DNA of 43,501 nt, taken from an uncultured Eubacteriales bacterium (GTDB lineage: Bacteria; Bacillota; Clostridia; Oscillospirales; Oscillospiraceae). The translations under genes and the position numbers were made by a program. Below are positions 17,296 through 26,142 of this stretch, piece after piece. The notes below the pieces were generated by a model. It was not told where the DNA came from, did not search any database, and was given only the letters and a program-made list of their open reading frames with translations. Position 1 is the stretch's first letter, and the number at the start of each line of letters is the position of its first letter. Location: assembly GCA_900545515.1 (NCBI GenBank), contig UQZA01000018.1, forward strand, positions 1-43,501. Direction: 5' to 3'.

Positions 17296-18298
17296 GCTCC
17301 GGTTTGAAACTGCCGTTCACTTTGGTCCCTCGGATGCGGCTCTGCCTCTGGCCGCTTCGGAGGAGCATGTTCGGGCGGATACGCTGTTTTCCGCCCTGTG
17401 TCAGACGGCGCTGTGTCTCTATGGGCCAGAGGGGGTGGAGGAGCTGTGCGGGCAGGTGCAGGAGGGGAAGCTGCTCCTCAGCGACACCATGCCCTGGCGG
17501 GGGGATACCCTGTTCCTTCCAAAGCCAGTGACACCTGTCGAGACGGAGCAGGACCTGCCGTCTGACCAGAAAAAGAAGCGGAAAAAGCAGCGGTGGATAC
17601 CGGTATCTGCCTGGAAGGATTATGCCACTGCCTTGCAGAGCAGCTCCAGCGTTCCAGAGCAAGCGTGTTGCACTCTCTTTGGGAGGCATATGGAGCGGAC
17701 AAAGGCGGCGACACCCCAGGGGAGCGATGCGCAGCCTTACCAAGTGGGGCTATTTCAATATAAGGGGACTTGCGGGGAGGAGAAACGGGAAGAATGCCAG
17801 CATTGTCCGAATGCCCGGTCATGTTGTGGGCTCTACTTCCTGTGTGCCAGCCAGCCGGAGCAGATTGACCGGTTGACCAAGCTGGTGTCTGCCCTGGGGC
17901 TCAGTGGCCTGGGGGGAAAGACCAGCGCCGGGTTTGGTAAGTTCCGGATTGCAGGAGAAGAAGAGAGACCGGTTGCGCTGGAGGGGAGTCAGGAGCTCCA
18001 GAGCCTGGGCCGCAGCCTTGCTGCTCAAAAGGGCCCTTATCTCCTCCTCACCACCAGTTTGCCAGAGGAAGAGGAGCTGGAGGGTGCGCTGAAGGATGGA
18101 GATTTCCGCCTCATTCGCCGCAGCGGTTTTGTTCAGGCGGAGCTTTCCACGGCAATGAAAAAACGGAGCCAGTATTTCCTCTCCGCCGGGGCGGTTCTCC
18201 AGGCTCCTTTTCAGGGAGCGCTGTATCAGGTGGGCCACACAGGCGCTCACCCGGTGTACCGCTATGGCCGTCCACTTTTGTTGGGGGTGGCAGAATGA
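17276..18298 (+). CDS. csm4: Csm4, crRNA 5'-handle binding RAMP subunit, with Cys-rich insert
   Basis: Cas5-like RAMP subunit (340 residues) that caps the crRNA 5' end and contacts Cas10. The N-terminus (LRFETAVHFGPSD, then RADTLFSALC) and the glycine-rich SGLGGKTSAGFGKF match the family. Between them, near residues 166-191, lies a segment with six cysteines (CGEEKREECQHC, then CC and FLC) that looks like a metal-binding knob; I do not know it from well-studied Csm4 proteins. The preceding KKKRKKQR stretch is strongly basic. The stop overlaps the csm5 start (ATGA). Confidence 0.9.
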   Translation: MNYFLFKLRFETAVHFGPSDAALPLAASEEHVRADTLFSALCQTALCLYGPEGVEELCGQVQEGKLLLSDTMPWRGDTLFLPKPVTPVETEQDLPSDQKKKRKKQRWIPVSAWKDYATALQSSSSVPEQACCTLFGRHMERTKAATPQGSDAQPYQVGLFQYKGTCGEEKREECQHCPNARSCCGLYFLCASQPEQIDRLTKLVSALGLSGLGGKTSAGFGKFRIAGEEERPVALEGSQELQSLGRSLAAQKGPYLLLTTSLPEEEELEGALKDGDFRLIRRSGFVQAELSTAMKKRSQYFLSAGAVLQAPFQGALYQVGHTGAHPVYRYGRPLLLGVAE

Positions 18299-19395
18299 AA
18301 GAGCTGGGTCATCTGCAGGTCTATGACCTGATTTTGAAAACACGTACCCCCCTCTTTGTGGGGAGCGGGAAGAAGTATGTGAAGAAAGAATATCTGTTTG
18401 ACCCGAAGGGCAGACGGGCATCATTTCTCAAGGAAGATGCGTTTTTTCAGTTGCTGACGGACCGGAATTTGGAGGAACGCTATGAGCAGTTCATGAGGGG
18501 AGAGCAGGACAATCTACATGCGTTTTTGACGCAAGACTGTCAACTGCGTCCCGAGGAAGTTCGTTCGGTGATTCGTTATTCTGTAGATGCCTCCGACGCA
18601 GAGGTGGTCAAAGACAAGAAGCGGGAAATTCATGGATTCATTCGCAATGCTGCCGGGCAAGTTTATCTACCGGGCAGCAGCGTCAAAGGCGCCATTCGTA
18701 CGGCGTTGCTCTTGGAAAAAATACAGGCAGAGTTGCCCGAGAAAGACACGGATCAGCGGAAGCGGGTGTTGGCATCGCGCAAGAGGGAGAAAGAGATTCC
18801 GGAAGGGCGGTATCTCAACCTGCTGGAGCTGAGAACCAGAGACGGAAAGGCGATGGATGATGCGGTCAACAGCATCATGCGGGGGGTGCAGATCTCAGAC
18901 AGTCTGCCTGTGCCAGATTCTCAAATGATGCTGTCGAAAAAGATGGATGTGAATCAAGACGGAGAAGCCCACACCATCACTTGTGTCCGGGAGTGCATCC
19001 GGCCGGAAGTGGAGCTGCATCTGAAGCTGACTTTGGATCAATCAGTATGCAAAGGCAGCATTACAAAAGACAGTCTGCTGCAAACGGTTGACAGCTTTGC
19101 AGATCACTATTATAAGACGTATGTGGAGAAGTTTAGGAAACCGGTGAACAGCGTCTATAAGGAGTACCAGAACTGCCTGATTCTAGGCGGTGGAGTCGGG
19201 TTCTTCTCAAAAACGTTGGCGTATCCTTATTGGGGTGCAGAAGAAGCGTTGAAATGGGTCTCCGATCGGTTGGACCGGTCCTTCCCAAAGCATCATCATA
19301 AGTCGGACCAGGAGATTTCTCCCAGAATGTTGAAATACGCCCAATATGGTGGAAAATTATATCCCTATGGCGTCTGTGAGGTGGATATCCGGTGA
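18295..19395 (+). CDS. csm5: Csm5, terminal RAMP subunit of the type III-A complex
   Basis: RAMP protein of 366 residues that caps the crRNA 3' end and takes part in its maturation. TPLFVGSGKKYVKKEYLFD at the N-terminus and LPGSSVKGAIRTALL are typical of Csm5; a further glycine-rich segment (LGGGVGFFSKT) lies near residue 300. Length fits the family. The gene is translationally coupled to csm4 in front and cas6 behind. Confidence 0.9.
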   Translation: MKELGHLQVYDLILKTRTPLFVGSGKKYVKKEYLFDPKGRRASFLKEDAFFQLLTDRNLEERYEQFMRGEQDNLHAFLTQDCQLRPEEVRSVIRYSVDASDAEVVKDKKREIHGFIRNAAGQVYLPGSSVKGAIRTALLLEKIQAELPEKDTDQRKRVLASRKREKEIPEGRYLNLLELRTRDGKAMDDAVNSIMRGVQISDSLPVPDSQMMLSKKMDVNQDGEAHTITCVRECIRPEVELHLKLTLDQSVCKGSITKDSLLQTVDSFADHYYKTYVEKFRKPVNSVYKEYQNCLILGGGVGFFSKTLAYPYWGAEEALKWVSDRLDRSFPKHHHKSDQEISPRMLKYAQYGGKLYPYGVCEVDIR

Positions 19396-20150
19396 TGACC
19401 CAGCACCAGCTTGTGTTACATACCCCGGATGGAAGGCCCATGCCGGCGGTCTGGGCGTACCGGCTATATGCCTGGCTTTTGACGCGGATGCCCAGGGAAG
19501 AGGGGGACTGGCTGCACCAGACGGGAGAGCATCCCATCAGTCAATTTCTCTCCTATGACAAGGATACCCAGCAGATGGTCTGGACAGTCAATCTCCTCTG
19601 TACAGAGCTGGAGACGCGGCTTTCGCCCCCGCTGTTGGAGACGAATACCATTGACCTCCACGGCTGTCCCATTTCCGTAGAGCGGCAGACAATCCGCAAG
19701 GTCCCGGGGCCGGAGGCGCTTATTTTCCAGGGACGGGAGCAGTGCCGGAAACGGGTGGAGATTCGGTTTCTCACCCCCACGGCGTTCAAGCAAGCGGGAC
19801 GCTATGCCATTTTCCCCCAGGAACGGCTTCTGCTGCAGAGTCTGCTCGGCCGCTGGAATTACCTGTGTCCGGACTATCCCCTCACGGATGAGGATGCCAT
19901 TTCTGCCCTGCTGGAGGGGCTTCACATCGTAGATTATGCCCTCCGGACCACCCGATACCGGATGAAGGACACGGCCATTCCTGGTTTCTGTGGCAAAATT
20001 CAGGTGGAGGCGAAGTTGCCGCTGCCCCTTTTGGAGCTGTGGGGCGCTTTGGTATGCCTTGCGCCTTATGGCGGGATCGGGATCAAAACCACATTGGGTA
20101 TGGGGGGTACGCAGATATCCTTCCAAAGGGAGAATCCGGCTTCCCTTTGA
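19395..20150 (+). CDS. cas6: Cas6, pre-crRNA processing endoribonuclease
   Basis: RAMP endoribonuclease (251 residues) that cuts CRISPR transcripts within the repeat. The C-terminal glycine-rich loop GGIGIKTTLGMGG and the preceding F-rich RAMP segment FLTPTAFKQAGRYAIFP fit the Cas6 family of type III loci. ATG 19395 overlaps the csm5 stop as TGATG; a GTG at 19392 is the alternative start. As last gene of the operon it supplies the processing enzyme the small array needs. No csm6, cas1 or cas2 follows; the next genes are convergent and unrelated. Confidence 0.85.
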   Translation: MTQHQLVLHTPDGRPMPAVWAYRLYAWLLTRMPREEGDWLHQTGEHPISQFLSYDKDTQQMVWTVNLLCTELETRLSPPLLETNTIDLHGCPISVERQTIRKVPGPEALIFQGREQCRKRVEIRFLTPTAFKQAGRYAIFPQERLLLQSLLGRWNYLCPDYPLTDEDAISALLEGLHIVDYALRTTRYRMKDTAIPGFCGKIQVEAKLPLPLLELWGALVCLAPYGGIGIKTTLGMGGTQISFQRENPASL

Positions 20151-20160
20151 CCGTAGATGT

Positions 20161-20205
20161 CCATGCAAATGAGCCAACCCTCTTCGGGCTGGCTCATTTG
20201 CATGG
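20161..20205. terminator. Long hairpin between convergent cas6 and the ABC transporter operon
   Basis: CCATGCAAATGAGCC (20161-20175) pairs with GGCTCATTTGCATGG (20191-20205). An inner AACCC/GGGCT extends the stem to about 20 bp around a TCTTC loop. No T-run is present on either side. Its place between convergent operons suggests a shared 3'-end structure. Confidence 0.55.
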
Positions 20206-20230
20206 TGCAGGGCAGGGACCGTTCCATGGT

Positions 20231-21094
20231 CTATTTCCAGTTCATAAAATACAAGTACACCTCATCCAGCCCCACCCGGATGTCCGGGAAGCAGGGGGGC
20301 GGGAGGTTGGGGCCTACCAGACGCAGGAGAAGCTGGCTGCCGTACTGGGAGATGTTGGAAATGCGGTACTGATTTTGGATCTGGGGCAGCTCCTCCGGCA
20401 GGCAGAGGAGCTCGGAGACGAAGGGTCTGGTTTGGTCCACCAGAGCTGCCGGGGTGTCCCGGGCGATGAGCTGCCCTCTGCGAAGGAGAAGAATTTCCTC
20501 GGCAATGGACTCCACGTCAGACACCACGTGTGTGGCCAGGAGGACAATTCGCTCCGTGGCAATGGCGGAGATATAGTTCCGGATTCGAATCCGCTCCTCT
20601 GGGTCCAACCCGGCGGTGGGTTCATCCAGAAGAAGCACCTTGGGCGAGCCCAGGAGGGCTTGCACCAGCAGAATCCGTTGACGCATGCCGCCGGAAAGGC
20701 TGCCCATTTTTTTGTGGAGACAGTCTGACAGGCCAACGACCTCCAAAAATTCTGTGATTTCCCCCCGGGCTTTGGAGCGGGACAAGCCCTTCAGCGCTGC
20801 CATGTAGTACAGGAAGCGGCCCACGGTGAATTCCTCGTAATAACCCTGCTGCTGAGGCATGTAGCCCACCAGCGCCCTGTAACCCCGCCCCAGCTCCAGA
20901 ATTTCCTTACCATTGTAACGGATGCTTCCGGCCTCCCGTTTGACGGTATCTGTGAGCAGGTTCATAAGGGTGCTCTTTCCTGCGCCGTTGGGTCCCAGGA
21001 GGCCATAGACGCCGGGACGGAGACAGACGGTAAAATCCCCCAGGGCGTAAAGGTCTCCATAGTGTTTGGTCAGGCTTTCAATGTTCAGTTCCAT
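20231..21094 (-). CDS. ABC-2 type transporter ATP-binding protein
   Basis: Cytoplasmic ATPase (287 residues) that should power the permease encoded directly upstream. Walker A is GPNGAGKST at 34-42; the Q-loop (MPQQQGYYEEFTV), signature (LSGGMRQR), Walker B (VLLLDEPTAGLD) and switch histidine (LATHVVSD) are all present. The C-terminal 70 residues form a variable accessory domain. The start codon lies four bases after the permease stop codon, so both are made from one mRNA. The substrate is not shown; the neighbouring lipoprotein and small secreted-protein genes suggest export or defence at the envelope. Confidence 0.92.
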   Translation of the reverse strand: MELNIESLTKHYGDLYALGDFTVCLRPGVYGLLGPNGAGKSTLMNLLTDTVKREAGSIRYNGKEILELGRGYRALVGYMPQQQGYYEEFTVGRFLYYMAALKGLSRSKARGEITEFLEVVGLSDCLHKKMGSLSGGMRQRILLVQALLGSPKVLLLDEPTAGLDPEERIRIRNYISAIATERIVLLATHVVSDVESIAEEILLLRRGQLIARDTPAALVDQTRPFVSELLCLPEELPQIQNQYRISNISQYGSQLLLRLVGPNLPPPCFPDIRVGLDEVYLYFMNWK

Positions 21095-21098
21095 GGTC

Positions 21099-23105
21099 TT
21101 ACCCCCGTTTTCCCAGTTTTTCCGTTGCCCCAAGGATGAGACTGCTCCAAATGCACAGCGATAAGGTTCGCGCCAGAGTGAGCAGGAGCCAAAGCCCCAG
21201 GATACTGATTCCCCCAGGCAGGTCCTCCAGGAAGGTCAGACAGCAGGCCGGGGCCTGGGGATAGGGCAGGGCCCCGTAGCTGCGCGCCAGCTGGATCAGC
21301 TGCACACTCCAGACGCTCACGCTGAAGGCCGAGGTGAGAATCCAGGCCGCCCCGTGCCGCCGCCGGCGGAGCATGCCGCGGCCTCTGGGTGTCGCCTGGC
21401 AGACCCGGGCCATGCCGGTCCGCCGCTCCACCCCGGCTTGTGTCCCAAACAGGAGCGCCAGGGTCAAAAGGCACACCAGGAACAGGGATTTGCTCCGGGC
21501 GCTGTCCTGGCTCAGGAGCTCCCGGTACACCCAATGGGGCAAGACATAGCTGCCGGGCTGGGTGGCCAGGGCCTCCACGTGGGTTTGATATTGATCCAGA
21601 GCCAGGGCCTGGGCTTGAAGCTCACCGTGGTTCATCACGCCGATTTCGTAGGTTCCATCCGAAGCTTCTCCCGCCTCATAGCGGCGCTGAAGCTCCTCCC
21701 ATTGGGCCTGCTGTTCGGCCAGACGTGCCTGCCGCTTGGCCAGGTAATCCCAGGTCTCCTGTCCCACAGGGCCCTGGCTCTGGCGGTAGTAGCTCTCCAG
21801 GTTGACCTCTACCGGGTCGCTGGTACCCAGGGTTGGGGACTGGGCCAGCAGGGCCGCTAAGGCCAGGGCCCCCAGCAGAATGAGGCCCCCCCGGCCCACG
21901 GCCAGGGTTTTGTACAACTCGTGGCCCAAAAGGCTGGCATGCCGGGCCATAGGGGCGAACAGGCGGCGGACCCGGTCCAGAAGCCGGTTTACCCAGCCGT
22001 AGCCGGAGACGGGCTTCCGGAACCGGTAGATACAGCCGATTCCCGGGAGCATCAGCGCCCCCAGGAGAAGGCCCGCCCAAAGGACCAGGGGCAGCTGCCC
22101 TACGGGATGGCCAAAAAGATTCAGGTTACAGTAGCCGGTCACGAGAGCACGGGGATGGAGGCAGGAAAACAGATTGACCTTTTGTAGCAATGCCGTCCCC
22201 GGCAGTCTGCGGTACAGGGCATATTCCCCGCCCAGGACCAGCACCCAGACCACCCCCACCAGCCGCCGGTCCGCGATTGCCTCCTGGAGAAACCAGAGGG
22301 TCAAGCCCAGGAGAAACGCGCCCAGGGCCCGCAAAAGCAGGTAAAGGAGCCAAAAGCTGCCAATGGTCATGGGATATGTAAAGTCCTGAAAGCTGGAGAC
22401 GGATTGCAGAACCCGGCCCAGTTCCGAGAGGCCGCCATACATCCAATAGGCGTGACTCAGCTCCGTGCAGGTGAGGACGGCGGAGCCCAGGAGCGCCCCC
22501 AGCGCCACGGCTCCCAGCCGCCAGACAGGCAGGCCCAAACGACCGGCGGGACTGGCGCAGACCATGGTCCACAGGCCCCGCTTCCGTTCCTCCAGGAACG
22601 AAGCCACCACCAGGGCCATGTATGCCCCCAAAAGCCAATCGGAAAGGCTCGCCCCCATGACCTGCTCCACAGCCCGGTCATGGCCCAGGGTGACCTCCGC
22701 GCCCTCCAGACGCCGGTAGTCTGCGGCTGTCTTGCGGATGTTGGCCTGGGAATAAGGAGAACCGGCGAATATGCTCACGGAGGACATGTGCTCCGCCTGC
22801 GCCTGAATCTCCGCCAGACGGCCAGGGAAGCCCAAGAGATACTCCACCTGATTGCGCAGAAGCCCGTAGCTCATGCGGTCGCTGAGGCTGCAATTGGGGC
22901 TTTCCAGAATGCGGTCCAGTTGGGTTTGAAGCTCCTCCAGTGATTCGCCCTGGTGTGCCTTCAGGAACTGCTCCGTTTTCACTTGGGAGATACTGGTGTT
23001 CCGGCGGGGGCTGATCCGCACCAGATTCACCAGGCACAGGGCTGCCAGAAGCAGCAGCGCCACCAGCCGCCGCCGGCTGAAGACCACGCGTTTGATTTCT
23101 TCCAA
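21099..23105 (-). CDS. Large two-module ABC-2 type permease
   Basis: Integral membrane protein of about 668 residues. It has a duplicated layout: a membrane helix near the N-terminus, a soluble loop of about 120 residues, a membrane bundle, then again a helix (GGLILLGALALAALLAQ), a soluble coiled-coil-like loop rich in Gln/Glu/Arg, and a second membrane bundle. This fits a permease with two fused ABC-2 half-transporters working with one ATPase. TTG 23105 is the likely start because GGGAAG lies eight bases upstream on the minus strand; the frame is open further to 23135. It precedes the ATPase gene. I cannot name the substrate. Confidence 0.82.
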   Translation of the reverse strand: MEEIKRVVFSRRRLVALLLLAALCLVNLVRISPRRNTSISQVKTEQFLKAHQGESLEELQTQLDRILESPNCSLSDRMSYGLLRNQVEYLLGFPGRLAEIQAQAEHMSSVSIFAGSPYSQANIRKTAADYRRLEGAEVTLGHDRAVEQVMGASLSDWLLGAYMALVVASFLEERKRGLWTMVCASPAGRLGLPVWRLGAVALGALLGSAVLTCTELSHAYWMYGGLSELGRVLQSVSSFQDFTYPMTIGSFWLLYLLLRALGAFLLGLTLWFLQEAIADRRLVGVVWVLVLGGEYALYRRLPGTALLQKVNLFSCLHPRALVTGYCNLNLFGHPVGQLPLVLWAGLLLGALMLPGIGCIYRFRKPVSGYGWVNRLLDRVRRLFAPMARHASLLGHELYKTLAVGRGGLILLGALALAALLAQSPTLGTSDPVEVNLESYYRQSQGPVGQETWDYLAKRQARLAEQQAQWEELQRRYEAGEASDGTYEIGVMNHGELQAQALALDQYQTHVEALATQPGSYVLPHWVYRELLSQDSARSKSLFLVCLLTLALLFGTQAGVERRTGMARVCQATPRGRGMLRRRRHGAAWILTSAFSVSVWSVQLIQLARSYGALPYPQAPACCLTFLEDLPGGISILGLWLLLTLARTLSLCIWSSLILGATEKLGKRG

Positions 23106-23136
23106 AAAAATCACTTCCCTTGGAAACTGGGGCAAG

Positions 23137-23169
23137 CATGTTTCCTCACTTGGTTAAAAAGGAAACATG
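23137..23169 (-). other. Hairpin in the leader of the permease gene
   Basis: CATGTTTCC (23137-23145) and GGAAACATG (23161-23169) form a 9-bp inverted repeat around an A-rich loop, about 30 bases before the permease start on the minus strand. It may separate exporter expression from the lipoprotein genes upstream. Confidence 0.35.
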
Positions 23170-23484
23170 TTGCGTCTGAATCAATCTACCTGCCAATCTG
23201 CCAAATATCGCCGTTCCTCATTCGACCACCTGACGGCGGGTCATCTGGAATTGCGGAGTCACTTGCCACTGGCAAGTGGTAAGATCCCATGGTGCTTCGC
23301 CCTTGCCCCCGGGAAAGCCGGGCGCTGTCGCGCCAGCGCAAAGGGCAAGGCTGTGCGTGGATCCCGAAGCTCGTGACTTTACGTGGGCATCGGTTTCTAT
23401 GGCTTCCCGGAGGTGTGTACAAAAGCGCCTACAGGGTGCGGCCTCCTGGATGCACCCTGGTTGCTTTCCGGCGAATTTGCAGCC
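23170..23484. other. Gene-free gap between lipoprotein and exporter genes
   Basis: I see no gene here. It holds ACTTGCCA-C-TGGCAAGT (23261-23277, perfect inverted repeat) and a member of the GC-rich palindrome family near 23299-23349. No convincing promoter for the exporter was found. Confidence 0.5.
23299..23349. repeat. GC-rich palindromic repeat, family copy 2
   Basis: GCCCTTGC on the left and GCAAAGGGC on the right flank the core GGGCGCTGTCGCGCCAGC. The core and the following GGCTGTGCGTG resemble the repeat at 46-115. Confidence 0.45.
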
Positions 23485-24672
23485 TTATGCCGGAAAAGCA
23501 AACAGGAACGTCATTTGCAGGGTATCTCCGTCTAGCTTCACCTGGTACAGGCGGCGCTGGTCCTGGAGCTTTGCCTGGAAGAAGATCCCCTCGGAGGTCA
23601 CTGCCACCGGGCGGAGATTTTGGAAGAGAGGTCCCCGGGCCAGCTCCTCCGGCAAGGCAACGGGACGCCAGCGCTCCCCGTCATACAGGGTCATAGCTTG
23701 CTCCCGGTCCACCGGGGCCTTCTGGTGGGCCAGAGGACGGGACAGGAGGGTGGACTCCACGGCGTACCGCTCGGTCAGCTGCCAGCCCCAGGCGTCCTCC
23801 AGCTGGGAATCCAGGGCCTTCGTCTCCTGACCGGTGGCCAGGTTTACATCATAGTAGCCGTCTCCCGGCCGATAAATCCGCAGAACCTCCCCGGAGAGAT
23901 AGGAGCCGGTGAAATCCAGATCCATCAGGTTGCCAAGGCCGGAAACATCCCCCAGCTTTTCCAATCCTTCCGCAGTGGGGCGGTACAGGGTGCAGGCCCA
24001 ATTCTCCTGGCTGTCGTCCAGGTAAAAATAGAGGGCTGTGTCGCCGCCCATGTCTTCATACCGGGTGACAGCCCCCAGCCAGGAGGGGAGCTGCTCCATA
24101 GTGCCCGTAAAGAGCTCCTGTTCACCCGTTTCATCCACCCGCACCATGCGGGTGTCAAAGGCGCCGCCTTCGTTCATTCGGCAGTACATGGCAATCAGCT
24201 GGTCCCCCAGGAGGCAGAACCGGTCTGACCCTCCGGCATCGGAGAGGGAGCCGGGGATGGTATAGGCCACCTTCCGGTCCCCGCCGTCTAAGGTCATGCT
24301 GGCCAGGACGGTACCGGAGTCTCCGTCTGGATGGTAGCGGGTGTTGCTGTCGCAGAAATAAATTTGCTCCCCTTTCAGGACAAACCTGCCGTCATTGGCC
24401 AGATAAGCCTGGCAGTCCGGCCCATTGTGACTGCAATCCGGACGGCTGCATACGGGGACCCACTCAGTCAGGTTCTCCTGGTCTGCATAGTAAAGAATGT
24501 TGCCGGTGGAGTAGTAAAACCCACCTTCGGTTTCGGCCATCAGATAGGCGCTGGTGTTGGCGCAGAGGGAGCTGTCTGCTGGGCCCTTTTGGGTGGAAGC
24601 CTCGGGCTGCTGACAGCCGGCAAGGGACAGGGACAGTAAGGCAGAGAGGACAACGGCGTATATCTTTTTCAT
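23485..24672 (-). CDS. Secreted lipoprotein with C-P-C-H-C motif, paralogue 1
   Basis: Lipoprotein of 395 residues: the signal peptide ends in the lipobox LAGC (Cys20). The mature part begins with a CANTSAYLMAE segment shared by four proteins in this block, then a cysteine motif, CSRPDCSHNGPDC, which could bind metal or form disulfides. The remainder is made of repeated beta-strand units with aromatic YY/FYY and DG turns, as in beta-propellers (inference). AAAGGAGG precedes the start. It is the closest lipoprotein to the exporter genes and lies 55 bases after paralogue 2. I do not recognise a named family or function. Confidence 0.8.
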   Translation of the reverse strand: MKKIYAVVLSALLSLSLAGCQQPEASTQKGPADSSLCANTSAYLMAETEGGFYYSTGNILYYADQENLTEWVPVCSRPDCSHNGPDCQAYLANDGRFVLKGEQIYFCDSNTRYHPDGDSGTVLASMTLDGGDRKVAYTIPGSLSDAGGSDRFCLLGDQLIAMYCRMNEGGAFDTRMVRVDETGEQELFTGTMEQLPSWLGAVTRYEDMGGDTALYFYLDDSQENWACTLYRPTAEGLEKLGDVSGLGNLMDLDFTGSYLSGEVLRIYRPGDGYYDVNLATGQETKALDSQLEDAWGWQLTERYAVESTLLSRPLAHQKAPVDREQAMTLYDGERWRPVALPEELARGPLFQNLRPVAVTSEGIFFQAKLQDQRRLYQVKLDGDTLQMTFLFAFPA

Positions 24673-24727
24673 AAAAACTACCTCCTTTGATGTTGAAATT
24701 TCGTGACCACAGCAAGGAAAAACTGCA

Positions 24728-25927
24728 CTATTTCCAGGATGTGGAGGTCAAAAATGTCAGTTTTGGTTCGTCCTCGTTTAACATCAGCTGATACCAGTCC
24801 GTTTCGCGATCCTCAGAATTGTATAGGGTGAAGAAAACACGGTCCGAGGCTACAGCATTGGGAACCAGAGAGTTGCTTCCGGAAGTCTGGGCGACCTCCT
24901 CCGGTAGGATGACGGGCTTCCAGGATTCCCCGTCATACAGCAGCATGGTGTGGGGACCTGGGTCCAGCTCCAGGCGCTGTTCTGGCCGGTTAAACAAGAT
25001 GGGGGATTCCAGAATGTACTGGTTTGTCAAACGCCAGCCCCAGCTGTCCTCCATTTGGGCCTCCATGGTTTTGGTTTGTTCTCCCGTGGCCAGATTGATG
25101 TCATAGTAGCCGTCATTGGGCCGGTACACCTGAAGAACGTCACCGGTGAGATAGGCGCCGGTCATACTACCGTCTGCCAGATTCCCCAGTCCAAGCCCAG
25201 CGGTGTCACCGATGGGCGAAAGACCGTCCTCAGTAATTCGGTAGAGCATTGTTCCGCAAGAGCCGTCATCGAGGTCTAACTGGCAGAGTACGGCGGGGTC
25301 GCCCCATACATACTCCGAAGTGGTGGCGGTGCCCAGGAAGCTAGGCATATTGTCGGTTCGGCCTTCTGCCAGGATTTGGTCTCCCTCTGGGGTGATTTGC
25401 ATGGCATAGTTGTGGTATGTGCCCGATTCATCCATGCAGCTGCAGAATAGTAGCATTCTGTCTTCCAGGAAGCAGTTTCGCCGCTGCAATACATGCTCCT
25501 GGGCGGGGAAGGAGATTACATGCTCCACCTTTCGATCTCCGCCCCTTGCCGACATGCTGACAATCACGATGTTATTGCTTCCGCCGTAATTGGAATCGCT
25601 GTCGCAGTAGTAGATCCGACCTTGATGCAGGAAAAACCCGTTACCAGTAATTGCAGCATCGCAATCAGGTGCGCTTAGACTATGGGTACAATTTGGTTTA
25701 TTACAAACAGGCGTCAACTTGTTTTGTGCGGTTTTGTCAGCATAATGCAGATGTCCAAAATAGTTGGCGTAGATTCCGTTCTCAGTTTCTGCCATATTAT
25801 GGTCGCTGGTTGCGGCGCAGAGCGTGTACACAGCAGGTAAAGTGGTGGCTTGGGTTTGTTTATGATTGCAGCCAAATAAAGACGCAAAAAGGAGAATAGA
25901 AAAGAAACAGCTTATGATTTTTTTCAT
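24728..25927 (-). CDS. Secreted lipoprotein with C-P-C-H-C motif, paralogue 2
   Basis: Lipoprotein of 399 residues with lipobox SLFGC (Cys20), ATG 25927 nine bases after AGGAGG. It is very similar to paralogue 3 over its whole length, for example FPAQEHVLQRRNC against FPSQEHVLQWRNC, and both carry VLQVYRPNDGYYDINL; the two are probably a recent duplication. The motif CNKPNCTHSLSAPDC follows the CAATSDHNMAE segment. The rest is predicted beta-propeller-like. It follows the broken small secreted-protein gene, with a hairpin between. Function unknown; substrate-binding or immunity lipoprotein are both possible. Confidence 0.8.
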   Translation of the reverse strand: MKKIISCFFSILLFASLFGCNHKQTQATTLPAVYTLCAATSDHNMAETENGIYANYFGHLHYADKTAQNKLTPVCNKPNCTHSLSAPDCDAAITGNGFFLHQGRIYYCDSDSNYGGSNNIVIVSMSARGGDRKVEHVISFPAQEHVLQRRNCFLEDRMLLFCSCMDESGTYHNYAMQITPEGDQILAEGRTDNMPSFLGTATTSEYVWGDPAVLCQLDLDDGSCGTMLYRITEDGLSPIGDTAGLGLGNLADGSMTGAYLTGDVLQVYRPNDGYYDINLATGEQTKTMEAQMEDSWGWRLTNQYILESPILFNRPEQRLELDPGPHTMLLYDGESWKPVILPEEVAQTSGSNSLVPNAVASDRVFFTLYNSEDRETDWYQLMLNEDEPKLTFLTSTSWK

Positions 25928-25949
25928 CAGAAGCAACCTCCTTTTAGAA

Positions 25950-25992
25950 CAGAGCTGCCCCTCACGCTGTTTTAGTACGAGGAGCAGCTCTG
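25950..25992 (-). other. Intergenic hairpin before lipoprotein 2
   Basis: CAGAGCTGC (25950-25958) pairs with GCAGCTCTG (25984-25992), and an inner CCTC/GAGG extends it. On the minus strand CTAAAAGGAGG follows directly. The same layout is seen before lipoprotein 3. Confidence 0.55.
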
Positions 25993-26142
25993 ATAACTAG
26001 TGATTTTGGAAGAAATTAGCTGTTGCTTGCATAAAGACTTTTGATATGTACACCATTTATATAATGGTGAGACACTAGGTACAATGGCGTGAATCCAAAT
26101 GTGCTGCTAAGAGAGATGCTTGATTTTGCGGACCCGGGGCCA

